A stretch of DNA of 64,000 nt from an uncultured Acidimicrobiales bacterium. Its GTDB lineage: Bacteria > Actinomycetota > Acidimicrobiia > Acidimicrobiales > Aldehydirespiratoraceae. Below are positions 53,619-61,820 of this stretch, in pieces (position 1 is the first letter of the stretch; every line of letters begins with the position of its first letter). Below the pieces are notes generated by a model. That model worked only from the letters and a program-made list of their open reading frames with translations, was not told where the DNA came from and did no database searches. The translations under genes were made by a program, and so were the position numbers. Location: positions 1,004,277 through 1,068,276 of the forward strand of contig CATQHS010000001.1 in the NCBI GenBank assembly GCA_958296055.1, read 5' to 3'.

Positions 53619-54527
53619 TCAGGTGGCACCGCGCTCGAAGCCCTTGCCCAGGGAGCCCGGGGCTCGGTGGCGGCGGGCGAACAGGGCCATGGTGGCCAGC
53701 GTGACCACGTAGGGCAGCACGATGAGGAACTGCGGAGTCAGCGTCACCCCGAACGCCGGGAGCGAGACCCGCAGGGCCTCCGTCGAGCCGAAGAGCAAGG
53801 CGCCGCCGATGGTTCCGATGAGCGTCCATCCGCCGAAGATGACGGCGGCGATGGCGATGAACCCCCGCAGGGCGGTCATGTCGGGCGTGAAGCTGCCGAT
53901 GAGGCCGATCGACAGGTAGCTGCCCGCGACGCCGCTCAGGGCGCCGCAGAAATACACGGCCTGGCGACGGCGGCGCAGCACGGCGATGCCGCTCACGTCC
54001 GCGGCCTGCGGATTCTCCCCGACCGCTTGGAGTTCGAGGCCCCAGCGGCTGCGCCGCAGTATCCACCACACCAGCGGGATCGCCCCGTAGAGGAGGTAGA
54101 AGGGGGCCCGCTGCTCGAACAGCGCCCCGCCGATGATCGGGATCGAGGCCAACCCGGGCACCCGGACCAGCGGGAACTGCTCGGGCTTCACGTCTATCTC
54201 GGCGATGAGGAAGCTGGTCGCGCCCAGGATCAACAGGTTGACCGCCAGCCCGACGACGAACTGGTTGATCCGCATCCGGTGGCTCAGATTGGCCTGGACC
54301 GACGCCACCATCACCGCCGCAGCCACCCCGACCGCGAAGCCGACATAGGCCGATCCGGTGACGTGCGAGCCGTAGGCGGCCGCGAACGCCGAGCCCAGCA
54401 TCATCCCCTCCACGGAGATGTTGAGCGTCCCCGCCTTCTCCGCCACCAGCTCCCCCAGCGCCGCGAACAGCAGCGTCGCGGCCAGCCGCACGCCGCTCTC
54501 GGCCAGGAAGGCGGCGTCGGCGATCAT
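53619..54527 (-). CDS. ABC importer permease, BMP-type (YufQ-like)
   Basis: About 302 residues with eight or more membrane segments. The conserved region LVAEKAGTLNISVEGMMLGSAFAAAYGS is typical of the second permease of nucleoside-type (BmpA) importers in the RbsC/LivH superfamily. It is the last gene of the operon: substrate-binding protein, ATPase, permease, permease, all read leftward. The substrate is likely a nucleoside or another small polar compound. Confidence 0.88.
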   Translation of the reverse strand: MIADAAFLAESGVRLAATLLFAALGELVAEKAGTLNISVEGMMLGSAFAAAYGSHVTGSAYVGFAVGVAAAVMVASVQANLSHRMRINQFVVGLAVNLLILGATSFLIAEIDVKPEQFPLVRVPGLASIPIIGGALFEQRAPFYLLYGAIPLVWWILRRSRWGLELQAVGENPQAADVSGIAVLRRRRQAVYFCGALSGVAGSYLSIGLIGSFTPDMTALRGFIAIAAVIFGGWTLIGTIGGALLFGSTEALRVSLPAFGVTLTPQFLIVLPYVVTLATMALFARRHRAPGSLGKGFERGAT

Positions 54528-54567
54528 GTCCCGGGCCTCGGCTCGGCGGCCAGAACGGCGGCGGCGG

Positions 54568-55692
54568 TCACGTCCGGGCCGCCGCTGTTTGCTCGGCCAA
54601 GGCCCGGCGGCGGCGGTGCTGCATGTACAGCGACGGCAGAGCCACCGCCAGCAGGATCAGGGCCTGCACGACCCCGACGATCCGGGGGCTGACCCCGGTG
54701 GAGGCCAACACTCCCCCGCCGGCCCGCAGCGCGCCGTACAGAAAGGCGGCCGGGATGGCCAAGGCGGCCCGGGCGCCGGCGATCAGCGCGACCAAAAGGC
54801 CCTCCCACCCGTAGTTGCTGGAGAAGCCGTCGTTGACCCGGAACGCGGTCCCGGTGAGCAGTATCCCCCCGGCCAGGCCGGCGAAGGCGCCGGAGGCCAT
54901 CAGCGCCCCGGCCCCGACCGCCACCGGCGAGATGCCCGCCCGCTTGGCCGTCCGCTGGTTGAGGCCGACCATGCGCAGGTTGAACCCCCACCGGGTGCGG
55001 GCCAGCAGGAAGGCCACGATCAGCGCCCCGGCCAGGGCCAGCAGTATCCCGCTGTGCAGCCGGAACCCGGGCCCGCTGATCAGGGTCGGCAGCCGGCCGG
55101 CGGCGGGGAGCGGGTCGGACTGGGGGCTGGCCGACAGGACCGAGCCCTCGGGCAGGGTCTCCTGCAGCAGCCAGGACCGGTTCACCGCGAACGACACGAC
55201 CTGGAAGGCGACGAAGTTCAACAGCAGGGTGGTGATCACCTCGCTCACCCCGCGGCCGAACCGCAGGGCGGCCGCGGCGCCAGCCCACAGCCCTCCGGCG
55301 GCGGCGGCCGCGGCCAGGATCGTCACCAGGGCGATGGGGCGGGGGGCGGCGACGGCCAAGCCGACCGCGGCGGCGACCATGGCCCCGATGGCGATCTGGC
55401 CCTCCTGGCCGATGTTGAGCAGCCCGGAGCGGACGGCGATCACCGCGCCGAGGGCGACGGCGAGGATGGGGCCCATGTGGTTGAGGGTGGCGGCCAGCGC
55501 CACCCTCGACCCCAGGCTGCCCTCGACCATGGTGCGGAAGACCGTGGTCGGGGCGCTGCCGGTGGCCGACAGCAGCAGGGCGGCGATGGCGACCGCGCCC
55601 AAGATCGAGGCGGCCAGCAGGGCGGCGAACAGGGCGTAGCCCGACAGCGGCGGCCGGGGAGGCCGGACGGGAACCGGTACGGCAGGGGTCAC
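54568..55692 (-). CDS. ABC importer permease, BMP-type (YufP-like)
   Basis: About 374 residues, multi-pass. VRSGLLNIGQEGQIAIGAMVAA is the hallmark of this permease class, with ISEVITTLLLNFVAFQ-type coupling region VSEVITTLLLNFVAFQVVSF. The GTG start overlaps the ATPase stop by four bases, giving tight translational coupling. It pairs with the following permease to form the membrane channel. Confidence 0.88.
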   Translation of the reverse strand: MTPAVPVPVRPPRPPLSGYALFAALLAASILGAVAIAALLLSATGSAPTTVFRTMVEGSLGSRVALAATLNHMGPILAVALGAVIAVRSGLLNIGQEGQIAIGAMVAAAVGLAVAAPRPIALVTILAAAAAAGGLWAGAAAALRFGRGVSEVITTLLLNFVAFQVVSFAVNRSWLLQETLPEGSVLSASPQSDPLPAAGRLPTLISGPGFRLHSGILLALAGALIVAFLLARTRWGFNLRMVGLNQRTAKRAGISPVAVGAGALMASGAFAGLAGGILLTGTAFRVNDGFSSNYGWEGLLVALIAGARAALAIPAAFLYGALRAGGGVLASTGVSPRIVGVVQALILLAVALPSLYMQHRRRRALAEQTAAART

Positions 55693-57278
55693 GCCGCCGT
55701 GCCTCCCATGAGCAGCCCCAGCTCTTCGAGATCGACGTCGGCGCCGGGCATCTCACCGACGATGCGGCCCCGGTAGATGACCGCGATCCGGTCGGCCAGC
55801 GCCAGGATCTCGTCGAGGTCGCTCGACACCAGCAGCACGGCCGCGCCCTCGGTGGCCGCAGCCCGCAGGCGACCCCACAAGTACTCCATGGCCCCCACGT
55901 CGAGCCCGTGAGTGGGCTCGGCCGCGACGAGCACGTTCGGGCGGCTCGACACCTCCCGGGCCAGCACGACCCGCTGCTGGTTCCCGCCCGACAGCGAGCC
56001 CAGGGGGGCGCTGAGGCTGGAGGTGGCGATTCCGAATTCGGCGACGAGCTGCCGGGCGCAGCCGTGAAGGAGAGACCGGTCGATGACGCCGTTGCGCATG
56101 ACCGAGCCGATGCGGTTGAGGACCAAGTTCTCCGCCACCGTCATCTCCAGCACGCACCCCGAGTCGTGGCGGTCGGCCGGTACCACCCCCACTCCCGCGT
56201 CCAGCAAGGACCGCCCCCGGCCGGGCTCCACCGCCTCCCCGCCGACCAAAACCCGGCCCGAGTCGGGCCGGATCAGGTTGGACAGCATGTCCACCAGCGC
56301 GGCCTGGCCGTTGCCCTCCACCCCGGCCACCCCGAGGATCTCGCCCGCGGCCACCGAGAGGCTGAGGCCGTCGAGCTGGCGATGGCCGCCGGAGGCGACA
56401 TAGCCGACGGCCCGCAGCTCCAGCGCCGGAGGGGCGCCGTTCGACTCGCCGTCGCTCGGCGGCCCAGCGCCGTCCGACTCGCCGCCAACCGGCCCGACAC
56501 CGTCCGGCTCGCCGCTCGGGGCCGGAGTCGGGGCTCGTCTACCGCCGAGGGTCACCTCCCGGCCCAGCATCGCCCGGGCCAGCAGGCTCGGGGTGGCGGC
56601 CGCGGCCTCCACCGTGGAGACGACCCGGCCGTCGCGCAGGATGGTGATCTCATCGGCGGCCTCGAGAGCCTCGTCGAGGCGGTGGCTGATGAGCACGACG
56701 CCCCGGCCGGTCCGCTGGATCAGCTCCCGGAGGATGTCGAAAAGGGCTTTGGACTCGGCGATGGTGAGCACCGAGGTGGGCTCGTCGAGGATCACCACCT
56801 CGGGCTCGCGGCGCAGGCACTTGATGATCTCCACCCGCTGGCGCTGCCCGATGGTGAGGTCGGCCACCCGGGCGTGCGGGTCGACCTGGAGCCCGTACAG
56901 CCCGCTGATGCGCTCCACCTCGGCGACGGAGCGGTCGCGGTCCACCCGGCCCCGGTCGCCGAGGGTGACGTTCTTCCACACCGGCATCGGCCCGATGAGG
57001 CTGAAGTGCTGGTGCACCATGCCGATGCCGTTGGCGGCCGCGGCGGCGGGGTCGCCGATGCCGACGACCTCGCCCCGCACTGCGATCTCGCCCGAGTCGG
57101 GCTCGACCACGCCCGCCGCCACCTTCATCAAGGTCGATTTGCCCGCGCCGTTCTGGCCCAGCAGCCCCCGGATCTGACCGGGCTCTATGGCCAGGGTGAC
57201 GCCGTCGCAGGCGGTGACCCGCCCGTAGCGCTTGGTGATCGAGCGCAGCTCCAGAAGCGGAGCCCCGCCGGGGGACAC
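55689..57278 (-). CDS. ABC importer ATPase with two nucleotide-binding domains
   Basis: About 529 residues from a GTG. The first domain has a full Walker A (GQNGAGKST), signature-like LTIGQRQRVEI and Walker B VVILDEPTSVL. The second has a degenerate Walker A (GVEGNGQAALV) and signature SLSGGNQQRVVLAREVS. This fused layout is usual for BMP and ribose-type importers. The domains are joined by a Gly/Asp-rich linker of repeated GESDG-type units. It energises the two permeases downstream. Confidence 0.92.
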   Translation of the reverse strand: MSPGGAPLLELRSITKRYGRVTACDGVTLAIEPGQIRGLLGQNGAGKSTLMKVAAGVVEPDSGEIAVRGEVVGIGDPAAAAANGIGMVHQHFSLIGPMPVWKNVTLGDRGRVDRDRSVAEVERISGLYGLQVDPHARVADLTIGQRQRVEIIKCLRREPEVVILDEPTSVLTIAESKALFDILRELIQRTGRGVVLISHRLDEALEAADEITILRDGRVVSTVEAAAATPSLLARAMLGREVTLGGRRAPTPAPSGEPDGVGPVGGESDGAGPPSDGESNGAPPALELRAVGYVASGGHRQLDGLSLSVAAGEILGVAGVEGNGQAALVDMLSNLIRPDSGRVLVGGEAVEPGRGRSLLDAGVGVVPADRHDSGCVLEMTVAENLVLNRIGSVMRNGVIDRSLLHGCARQLVAEFGIATSSLSAPLGSLSGGNQQRVVLAREVSSRPNVLVAAEPTHGLDVGAMEYLWGRLRAAATEGAAVLLVSSDLDEILALADRIAVIYRGRIVGEMPGADVDLEELGLLMGGTAA

Positions 57279-57329
57279 CGAACCGGCGCCGGGAGCCGGA
57301 AGGGCCGCCGCCGGCCTAGGCGCCCTCGA

Positions 57330-58523
57330 TCAACCGGAGACCTCGGTGCCGATCAGCGCGTTGACGTCGATCTCGCCGCCGCTGATGGCGGCCCTCACCT
57401 CGTCGAGGATCGACTGCTCGTCGGCGGAGGCGTCGCAGAGCTTGGCCCCCACCCCGGTGCCGGACCCGACGCCGTAGATGGCCAGCAGCTCGCCCTCGCT
57501 CAGACCTCCGGAGAGGAAGGACGAGATGATCTCGCCCAAGTACAGCGCCGGGTTGTACATGATCGACATGGTCATGAACCCCAGGTCGGGGATGCCGCAC
57601 AGATCCATCGAGGTGGCCATGACGCCGACGCCGGACTCGGCCGCCGTCCCCCACACCGCGGGCAGGGCGCCGCCGAGATAGGGGTAGATGATCTCGCAGC
57701 CCTGGTTGATCTGGGCGGTGGCCGCCTCCTGGGCCAGGGAGGCGTCCTCGAAGTCGCCGGTGAAGGTGACCAGCATCTCGGCCTCGGCGGCCTGGCCGTA
57801 GCCGTCTTGGAGGTGGGCCAGCCCCGCGTTCATGGAGGCGGCCATGTTCTTGACGAAGTCGAGCTCGGGGCCGGCGGTGATGCAGGCGGTAGTCCCCCCG
57901 GTGCGCTCCAGCAGGAGCCCGGCGGCCACGCCGCCCATGAAATGGGCCTCGTTCTCGTTGGCCGCGGCGGTGGCGTACCCGCCCGAGGTGGGCGGGAAGC
58001 CGGCCACCAGGATGAAGTTGATGTCGGAGAAGGTCGGGTCATCCGACACCGGGATGAAGCCGTCGCGCAGCTCCGAGCCGCCGCCGATGATGAGATCGAC
58101 CCCTTGGCGGGCCAGGTTCTCGAAGGCCTCCCGGGCCGCGCCGGGGTTGATCTGATCGACGACGATGGCGGTGTGCCCGTTCGCCTCGGCGAAGGCGACC
58201 ACCGCGTCCACCTGACCCTGATAGAAACCGCCGTCGTTGCGGTCGCCCGCCACCACGTGGCCGATGGTGATATGGCCGTCGCCGTTCACATCCACCCCGG
58301 GCGGGAAGTTCATCGTCTCGCCCGGCGACTCCATGGGCTCTTCCTCGGCCTCGGCCGGGGCCGCGGCGGGGGCCTCCTCGGCGGGCTGGGTGGCGGGCGG
58401 CTCGTCGGCGGCGTCAGCGGCGTCTCCGTCGTCTCCGCCGCAGCCCGCGGCGATCAGCGCCAGCGCCAGGAGAGCAAACGCAGCTCGGGCCGGGAACCAG
58501 CTTCGGAGTCGGTCATGTGTCAT
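57330..58523 (-). CDS. BMP-family substrate-binding lipoprotein
   Basis: About 397 residues. The signal peptide ends in a lipobox (LIAAGC), followed by an Ala/Glu/Pro-rich spacer (~residues 30-70). The mature fold matches BMP/PnrA proteins: GHVVAGDRNDGGFYQGQVDAV, ENLARQGVDLIIGGGSELRDG, AGVAAGLLLERTGG-type segment GGVAAGLLLERTGG and ITAGPELDFVKN. It captures the ligand outside the membrane and delivers it to the ABC importer encoded downstream. First gene of the operon. Confidence 0.92.
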   Translation of the reverse strand: MTHDRLRSWFPARAAFALLALALIAAGCGGDDGDAADAADEPPATQPAEEAPAAAPAEAEEEPMESPGETMNFPPGVDVNGDGHITIGHVVAGDRNDGGFYQGQVDAVVAFAEANGHTAIVVDQINPGAAREAFENLARQGVDLIIGGGSELRDGFIPVSDDPTFSDINFILVAGFPPTSGGYATAAANENEAHFMGGVAAGLLLERTGGTTACITAGPELDFVKNMAASMNAGLAHLQDGYGQAAEAEMLVTFTGDFEDASLAQEAATAQINQGCEIIYPYLGGALPAVWGTAAESGVGVMATSMDLCGIPDLGFMTMSIMYNPALYLGEIISSFLSGGLSEGELLAIYGVGSGTGVGAKLCDASADEQSILDEVRAAISGGEIDVNALIGTEVSG

Positions 58524-58600
58524 CGGTGTGTCCCTCCCGCCTGGCGGCGTCCTTCATCTCGTCCACCATGCATCACCGGCCGACGAGCCTGTCAAGCCGA

Positions 58601-58619
58601 TTAGGTTAGGGCAGCCGAA
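58601..58619 (+). promoter_or_regulatory. Possible IdeR/DtxR half-palindrome
   Basis: TTAGGTTAG at 58601-58609 is a perfect half of the IdeR consensus; the other half (GCAGCCGAA) is degenerate, about 14 of 19 positions overall. It lies between the ABC importer and the Rieske gene, about 25 bases before the latter. Confidence 0.35.
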
Positions 58620-58621
58620 CC

Positions 58622-58642
58622 GGGAGGACATAGGGAGGACAT
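58622..58642 (+). repeat. Duplicated Shine-Dalgarno sequence
   Basis: GGGAGGACAT at 58622-58631 and again at 58633-58642, directly before the ATG at 58644. Confidence 0.9.
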
Positions 58643-58643
58643 C

Positions 58644-59867
58644 ATGGCCGCACTGAGATCACCGATCCCCATCGAGGAGCTGGCCCGCTCGTCGGGTGAG
58701 TTCAGCACCGCCGTCGGGCTGCCGCCCGCCGCCTACTCCGACCCGGGGTTCTTCGAGTTCGAGATGCAGGCCGTCTACGAGCGCGAGTGGATCTGCGTCG
58801 GCCGAGCCGACCAGATACCCGACCCCGGCGACTTCTACACCATCACCGTCGTCGGCGAGCCGTTCATCGTCGCCCGCAACAAGCAGGGCGAGGTGAACGT
58901 GATGAGCTCGGTGTGCCAACACCGGGCCATGTGCATAACCGCCCCGGCGCAGCGGACGCCGGCCGAGTGGTTCGAGCTGCCGCCGGAGACCTCGGGCCAC
59001 GGCAACACCTTCCGCTGCCCGTACCACTGGTGGACATATGACCTCGACGGCCGGCTCGTCGGCGCGCCCGACATGGACCGGACCACGGGGTTCGACAAGT
59101 CCGACATCCGGCTGCCCCGGCTGCGCACCGAGACATGGCAGGGGTTCATCTTCGTGAACTTCGACGCCGGGGCCGAGCCGCTGTCGCCCCGACTGGGCCG
59201 CCTCGACGAGGCGCTGGCCAACTTCTGCATCGAGGACATGGTCACCGTCGATCCGGCCACCGTGCCCGGCCTGCCCTTCAACTGGAAGATCATGGCCGAG
59301 AACTTCATGGAGGGCTATCACCCGAGCCGGCTCCACAAGGGCATCCACGACTTCGCGCCGTCGTCGGGGGCCGAATACGCCCCTTACGAGCCGGGGGACG
59401 CAGCTTTGTTCGGGGCCATGCACGCCATCCATCCCGACGGGGGCTTCAACCCCACCGAGAAGATCATCTTCCCCCTCATCGAGACGCTCACCGAGCCGGA
59501 GCGCTGGAAGATCCAGTTCGCCTACATCCCGCCCAGCCTGCTGATCGGCTTGCAGCCCGATTCGGCGTTCTGGTTTACGGTGCAGCCCACCAGCGTCGAC
59601 TCCCACACGCTGTCCATGGCCTACATATTCCCGCCCTCGACCCCGCAGATACACCTCTTCGCCGAGAAACTCCACGCCGCCATACAAGGCGTGGAGCTGT
59701 TCAACAACCAGGACCTGCCCACCAACACGGCCGTGCATGCGGGCATGAAGTCGCGCTTCGCCCCCCGGGGCCGCTACTCGTGGCAGGAGAGCGTGCTGGC
59801 CAGCTTCAACACCTGGCTGGTAGAGCGGTACGCGGCCGCGGACGAGCGTGCCCGGGCGGCAGCGTAG
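58644..59867 (+). CDS. Rieske oxygenase alpha subunit
   Basis: About 407 residues. The Rieske [2Fe-2S] ligands are CQH (VCQHRAMC) and CPYH (FRCPYHWWTYDLDG). The mononuclear iron site is in ENFMEGYHPSRLHKGIHD, with His-His and a downstream Asp expected. The fold is that of aromatic ring-hydroxylating dioxygenases and related monooxygenases. The substrate is unknown. A duplicated Shine-Dalgarno sequence precedes it and a possible iron-regulator half-site lies upstream. A second Rieske gene follows on the other strand. Confidence 0.92.
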   Translation: MAALRSPIPIEELARSSGEFSTAVGLPPAAYSDPGFFEFEMQAVYEREWICVGRADQIPDPGDFYTITVVGEPFIVARNKQGEVNVMSSVCQHRAMCITAPAQRTPAEWFELPPETSGHGNTFRCPYHWWTYDLDGRLVGAPDMDRTTGFDKSDIRLPRLRTETWQGFIFVNFDAGAEPLSPRLGRLDEALANFCIEDMVTVDPATVPGLPFNWKIMAENFMEGYHPSRLHKGIHDFAPSSGAEYAPYEPGDAALFGAMHAIHPDGGFNPTEKIIFPLIETLTEPERWKIQFAYIPPSLLIGLQPDSAFWFTVQPTSVDSHTLSMAYIFPPSTPQIHLFAEKLHAAIQGVELFNNQDLPTNTAVHAGMKSRFAPRGRYSWQESVLASFNTWLVERYAAADERARAAA

Positions 59868-59882
59868 GCGGCCCGCCGACCC

Positions 59883-60476
59883 TCAGCCGGCTTCGGGCTC
59901 GGGCTCGACTTCGAGGGTCTGGGGGGAGATGTAGCGGACCTTGGCCCAGCCGTCTTCGTAGGGGCACACGAAGCGGTCGCGGTAGCGCAGGTGCGATATC
60001 AGCCACTGGCCGCCGGATCGCACGAAGTCGTTCTCGTACCACGCCGCCATCCACACACCGGTGCGGCGGTCCTTGAGGGTGGCTGCCTCCAGGGTGTGCC
60101 AGCGCCCGAACGCCCGGTCGCCGTCGGCTGAGACCTCGATGTCGGGGTTGGTGAGGAAGTGGGCAGTGAAGGGCAGCATGGTCGGGTTGTCCACGAACAT
60201 CTCGCGGATGGCGGCGCGGCCTTCGGTGGCCCCGAACTCGGCGAAGTGGCCCTGGCCCTCCCACACCGCGTCCTCGGTGAAGAACGACGCGATGCGCTCG
60301 GCGTCCTTCAGTTCGTCGCAGGCGTGGACGTAGCGGTACATGAGCCGACCGACGGCCCGCTCCGACTCGAGCCGATCCAGACGGGCCTCGAGCCCTTCGA
60401 GCCGCTCGGCTAAAGGCCCGACGGGATCATCCGGCGACAAGGCCGGTCTCCCCGAATCCGCACACCGGCGACTCAC
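59883..60476 (-). CDS. NTF2-fold (SnoaL_4) protein, Rieske partner
   Basis: About 197 residues from a GTG at 60476; the longer track ORF continues antisense into the Rieske gene and is not used. The NTF2-like domain is SERAVGRLMYRYVHACDELKDAERIASFFTEDAVWEGQG, LPFTAHFLTNPDIEVSADGDRAFGRW, WMAAWYENDFVRSGGQWLISHLRYRDRF. Such proteins form the beta subunit of some ring-hydroxylating oxygenases, fitting its place 14 bases after a Rieske gene on the same strand. A coiled-coil-like helix (LAERLEGLEARLDRLESE) precedes the domain. Confidence 0.8.
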   Translation of the reverse strand: MSRRCADSGRPALSPDDPVGPLAERLEGLEARLDRLESERAVGRLMYRYVHACDELKDAERIASFFTEDAVWEGQGHFAEFGATEGRAAIREMFVDNPTMLPFTAHFLTNPDIEVSADGDRAFGRWHTLEAATLKDRRTGVWMAAWYENDFVRSGGQWLISHLRYRDRFVCPYEDGWAKVRYISPQTLEVEPEPEAG

Positions 60477-60515
60477 CCGACGACGGCGATTTACCCGGCG
60501 ACAAGGCCGGTCTCC
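60431..60515. repeat. 21-bp direct repeat of the Rieske gene 3' end
   Basis: CCGGCGACAAGGCCGGTCTCC is identical at 60431-60451 and 60495-60515 (period 64). On the minus strand both copies encode the final LVAG and are followed by a stop. Confidence 0.9.
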
Positions 60516-61693
60516 TCGGCGTATTCGGCGTAGCGCTTGTGCAGCCAGCGGTTGAGCTGGGCCACCGTCGTCTCCTTCCAGGAGAACCGGCCCCGGGGGG
60601 CGAAGCGGGACCGCAGGCCCTTTTGCACGCTGGTGTCGGCCTCGACGTCTTGGTTGTTGTACATCATGATCCCGTCCACGATCCAGTCCACGATCTTGCC
60701 GAAGTTGCGGACCTCCAGCGATGCCGGCGGGAAGCACAGCCCGACCCGGATGGTGATCTGGTTGGCCCCCTGGGGCAGGACCAGGAAATAGAACATGTGG
60801 TCGGGGACTAGGCCCAGCGGCATCATCGGCGGGATCATGGCGAACATGACCTGGCGGCGCTGCTGGTCGCTCAGCCCGTTTATCTCGGGCAGAAGGGCCT
60901 TGTGGAGGGGGTTGAAGGCGCCCAGCTCCCGGTCGAACCCGGTGGGGTGCATGATGACGTTCTCGTCGGGGGAGTGCTCGACGAAGCCGTGGCCGAGGGC
61001 GAAGTCGTGGATGCCCTTGTGCAGGTAGGCGTTGTGGTACGGCTCCATGAAGTTCTCGAGCATCACCTTCCAGTTCCACGGATAGCCCTCGATGTCCATG
61101 GGGGGAAGGCTCACCATGTTGGCCACGTCATAGTTGGCCATCTCGGCTTCGAGCTTCGACAGGGTGGGGGCCAGCGGCGGGGCTTGGTCGTCGAAATGGG
61201 CGAAGACGAAGCCCTGCCACAGTTCCACTTTGAGTTGGGGGAGGCAGATGTCGTTGCGGCTGAAGTCGTTGGTCCGGCCCATCTCCGGCGCATGGCGCAG
61301 CCGCCCCTTGAGATCGTAGGACCAGTGGTGCAGGGGGCACCGGAACAGCCCGGTTTCCTTGGTGCCCGAGTCCTCGGCCAGCAGGTGGCCGCGGTGCTGG
61401 CAGACCGACGACATCACCCGGATTTCGCCCTCGTCGTCCATCACCACCATCAGCGGGTCGTCATTGACGGTGATCGTGTAGTAGTCGCCCGGTTGGCGCA
61501 GCAGGTCGGCCCGGCCGACGCACAGCCAGGACCGGTCGTACACCGCCGCCTTCTCGAACTCGAACCACTCCTCCGACGCGTAGACGTGCGGGGGCAGGTA
61601 CTGGCCGTCGGCCACGTCGGCGATCGACGATTTCATCGAGTCGAGCACGCCGGCGTCGACGAGGTGGGCGAAGCGCTCCTTCGGGGTCTGCAT
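60491..61693 (-). CDS. Rieske oxygenase alpha subunit, second copy
   Basis: About 400 residues. The Rieske cluster motifs are CQHRGHLL and FRCPLHHWSYDLKGR. The iron-site region is ENFMEPYHNAYLHKGIHD. It is clearly a paralogue of the gene at 58.6 kb, sharing the same overall layout. The NTF2-fold gene downstream is likely its partner. No reductase or ferredoxin component is nearby. The substrate is unknown. Confidence 0.92.
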   Translation of the reverse strand: MQTPKERFAHLVDAGVLDSMKSSIADVADGQYLPPHVYASEEWFEFEKAAVYDRSWLCVGRADLLRQPGDYYTITVNDDPLMVVMDDEGEIRVMSSVCQHRGHLLAEDSGTKETGLFRCPLHHWSYDLKGRLRHAPEMGRTNDFSRNDICLPQLKVELWQGFVFAHFDDQAPPLAPTLSKLEAEMANYDVANMVSLPPMDIEGYPWNWKVMLENFMEPYHNAYLHKGIHDFALGHGFVEHSPDENVIMHPTGFDRELGAFNPLHKALLPEINGLSDQQRRQVMFAMIPPMMPLGLVPDHMFYFLVLPQGANQITIRVGLCFPPASLEVRNFGKIVDWIVDGIMMYNNQDVEADTSVQKGLRSRFAPRGRFSWKETTVAQLNRWLHKRYAEYAEETGLVAG

Positions 61694-61787
61694 GGTCGAT
61701 CCGATCTCTCAGGTCCGGTTCCTGGGGCGGGCCGATAGTACCCACCCTCCCGGCTCGCTCTCGCTGGCCGGGTTCGGGGGGCGGCGG

Positions 61788-61819
61788 CCCGGGCATACTG
61801 GGGCCCGGGCATACTGGGG
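61788..61819. repeat. 16-bp perfect tandem repeat before a start codon
   Basis: CCCGGGCATACTGGGG occurs twice back to back (61788-61803, 61804-61819) and ends one base before the ATG at 61821. Confidence 0.93.
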
Positions 61820-61820
61820 C

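Noticed and set aside
60477-61079. N-terminal extension of the NTF2-fold ORF
   Set aside because: It is read in another frame across the Rieske gene on the same strand and has a composition of non-coding frame.
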